23,123 nucleotides of DNA from CAZFHL01 sp964519145 (GTDB lineage: Bacteria; Patescibacteriota; Minisyncoccia; Phycocordibacterales; WO2-35-19). Each line of letters opens with the position of its first letter. Position 1 is the stretch's first letter. This document shows, piece by piece, positions 22,961 to 23,123 of the stretch. The notes under the pieces were generated by a model, which saw only the letters and a list, made by a program, of their open reading frames with translations, had not been told where the DNA came from and did not search any database. The stretch is from contig CAZFHL010000006.1 of NCBI GenBank assembly GCA_964519145.1, positions 1 to 23,123 on the forward strand, in the 5' to 3' direction. Made by a program: the position numbers and the translations under genes.

Positions 22961-22969
22961 TGGTATAAG
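22961..22969 (+). promoter_or_regulatory. Possible extended -10 element of the tRNA gene
   Basis: TGG-TATAAG lies 31 bp before the tRNA 5' end. There is no good -35 at the right spacing: TTGACC at 22935-22940 is 23 bp away. It is a weak call. Confidence 0.35.
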
Positions 22970-23000
22970 TATAGTTTTATAAGTTTTAAAATTTAAATAT

Positions 23001-23073
23001 GGGCCTTTAGCTTAGTTGGTAGAGCGCCTCATTTGCAATGAGGAGGTCAGCGGTTCGAATCCGCTAAGGTCCA
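23001..23073 (+). tRNA. tRNA-Ala (anticodon UGC)
   Basis: A full cloverleaf. The acceptor stem is GGGCCTT with AAGGTCC (one G-U). The D-arm is GCTT-AGTTGGTA-GAGC, and the anticodon stem CCTCA/TGAGG has loop TTTGCAA with TGC at 23034-23036. The variable loop is followed by the T-arm AGCGG-TTCGAAT-CCGCT. The discriminator base is A23073, and the genome continues CAC, so the 3' CCA is not encoded and must be added by a nucleotidyltransferase. It reads GCN alanine codons. Confidence 0.97.
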
Positions 23074-23123
23074 CACTATAAAATTAGTTCGAAATTTTAT
23101 TGTTTTTTAAATTAAAAATATAA

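Overview
The window is AT-rich double-stranded bacterial DNA with short intergenic gaps. TGA is used as an ordinary stop (for example at 427-429 and at the end of the 9287-11482 gene), so this is not a lineage that recodes UGA. The gene set points to a Candidatus Patescibacteria / CPR (Parcubacteria-like) genome: a membrane-anchored DsbA-like oxidoreductase, a stand-alone GerMN protein, a SecG / peptide-binding protein / RNase J gene string, O-antigen-ligase-TPR fusions, a tRNA without an encoded CCA, and many small membrane or unrecognised proteins. The placement is inference from content and style. No rRNA or marker phylogeny was possible.

Region 1 (1-9061) is a surface-polysaccharide locus. 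A plus-strand run (partial methyltransferase, GT4, methyltransferase, GT2; two ATGA overlaps) converges on a minus-strand run (FkbM methyltransferase, GT4, GT2), behind which lie a radical SAM/SPASM enzyme and a Wzx-type flippase. Region 2 (9062-13070) starts with a large O-antigen polymerase/ligase carrying a C-terminal TPR domain. It holds three copies of a palindromic, GC-rich-cored dispersed repeat (9073-9205, 11531-11620 truncated, 12874-13010), a candidate short RNA, a coiled-coil protein and a DsbA-like thioredoxin-fold protein. Region 3 (13068-20442) has a small membrane protein and a GerMN protein on the plus strand. These are followed by a minus-strand run read from right to left: secG, peptide-binding protein, RNase J, MFS transporter, an unrecognised protein with a nuclease-like motif, and a 60-residue protein. 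Region 4 (20443-23123) is groES-groEL with its own promoter, a palindrome (not CIRCE) in place of the usual operator, and a strong terminator. After it comes a gene-free stretch with a consensus sigma70-type promoter driving a roughly 210-nt structured RNA, then tRNA-Ala(UGC).

The most interesting item is the 22679-22890 RNA. It has perfect -35 and -10 hexamers, a closed three-hairpin domain with a 7-bp loop-loop (kissing) complement, a 13-bp second domain, an intrinsic terminator, and about 49% G+C in AT-rich surroundings. A 12-bp inverted repeat lies just upstream of its -35. I could not match it to RNase P RNA, tmRNA, SRP RNA or 6S RNA by eye. Secondary items are the multi-copy cruciform repeat with a compensatory base-pair change, a second candidate small RNA at 11700-11767, a possible groE operator, and recurrent -10 boxes 6-9 nt before start codons suggesting leaderless mRNAs.
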